A program made the translations under genes and the position numbers. A stretch of DNA of 33,408 nt from Lachnospiraceae bacterium (GTDB lineage: Bacteria; Bacillota; Clostridia; Lachnospirales; Lachnospiraceae). Below, in pieces: positions 33,232 through 33,408 of the stretch; the stretch's first letter is position 1, and each line of letters opens with the position of its first letter. The stretch covers positions 1 through 33,408 of the forward strand of contig JAAVXK010000005.1 in NCBI GenBank assembly GCA_022790615.1, read 5' to 3'. The notes under the pieces are model-generated. The model was not told where the DNA came from. It searched no databases and saw only the letters and a list, made by a program, of their open reading frames with translations.

Positions 33232-33408
33232 GTTTATTCTCGCGTACGCAACGGTCCTAAGCGTCCAGTGGACGCTTGTTCAGGACGGACCGTAACGAAG
33301 TGCAGACCCAAACGCAAGCTTGTTTGCATTTGGCGGCGCTGAACATCCGGTGGATGTTCGTTTAGCGCGGACCGAAGCAGAGCGTAGACCAAATACCCCG
33401 CCCCTTGG
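33232..33408. repeat. Interspersed repeat, uninterrupted copy running off the window
   Basis: The reverse complement matches the flanks of the 24387-24548 insertion (24297-24598). It has two perfect hairpins, AAGCGTCC-AGT-GGACGCTT (33259-33277) and GAACATCC-GGT-GGATGTTC (33341-33359). GC-richer than nearby genes, no coding content seen. The right end lies beyond the window. Confidence 0.65.

Overview
The window looks like a chromosomal segment of an anaerobic, gut- or rumen-type Firmicute, most likely a Lachnospiraceae (Clostridium cluster XIVa) member. The reasons are the AdhE fermentation enzyme, a secreted GH10 xylanase with a Big-type domain and Pro/Thr linker, a FeoA-FeoB fusion, AGGAGG-type ribosome binding sites, moderately AT-rich codon use and many short palindromic intergenic repeats. 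No rRNA, tRNA, CRISPR array, integrase or transposase gene was seen. Family names come from reading the translated sequence; no database search was possible.

Layout. 1-1.9 kb: end of an AT-rich type I restriction-modification locus (3' end of hsdM, complete hsdS), followed by what may be the 3' stump of an older gene. 1.9-7.2 kb: a NarL-type histidine kinase and response regulator, then a permease-ATPase-permease ABC exporter set. 7.2-8.3 kb: palindromic mobile-type repeats around a GNAT acetyltransferase. 8.3-11.8 kb: a second restriction-modification locus in which nuclease and methyltransferase are fused in one protein, with a separate specificity subunit built from two near-duplicate target-recognition domains (BcgI/type IIB-like). 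11.9-15.4 kb: nucleoside phosphorylase, a DUF1848 (radical-SAM-like) protein, an AraC regulator and an AlkD-type DNA glycosylase. 15.5-18.1 kb: the FeoAB ferrous iron transporter behind a palindromic metalloregulator-like site. 18.2-22.1 kb: xylanase (minus strand), a Lys/Asn/Thr-rich lipoprotein and thiD. 22.2-24.2 kb: a chemoreceptor with an amino-acid-sensing Cache motif (minus strand). 24.2-24.9 kb: a composite intergenic region with one repeat inserted inside another. 24.9-26.4 kb: enolase with a Cys-rich insertion. 26.4-29.4 kb: a heavy-metal efflux operon (HMA protein, CadA-type ATPase, ArsR repressor) with a visible promoter/operator and a strong leader hairpin. 29.5-32.3 kb: adhE. 32.5-33.2 kb: a YcxB-like membrane protein, then another copy of the 24 kb repeat.

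How the parts fit. The first 15 kb is accessory-like: two different restriction systems, a sensor-exporter module, a DNA repair glycosylase and several repeats. The rest is mainly metabolism and metal homeostasis (iron uptake, Zn/Cd efflux, glycolysis, ethanol formation, xylan degradation, thiamine). The strongest candidates for something new are the fused restriction enzyme with its duplicated specificity domains and possibly co-transcribed phosphorylase and DUF1848 genes, the nested repeat families sharing a central palindrome, and the enolase insertion.
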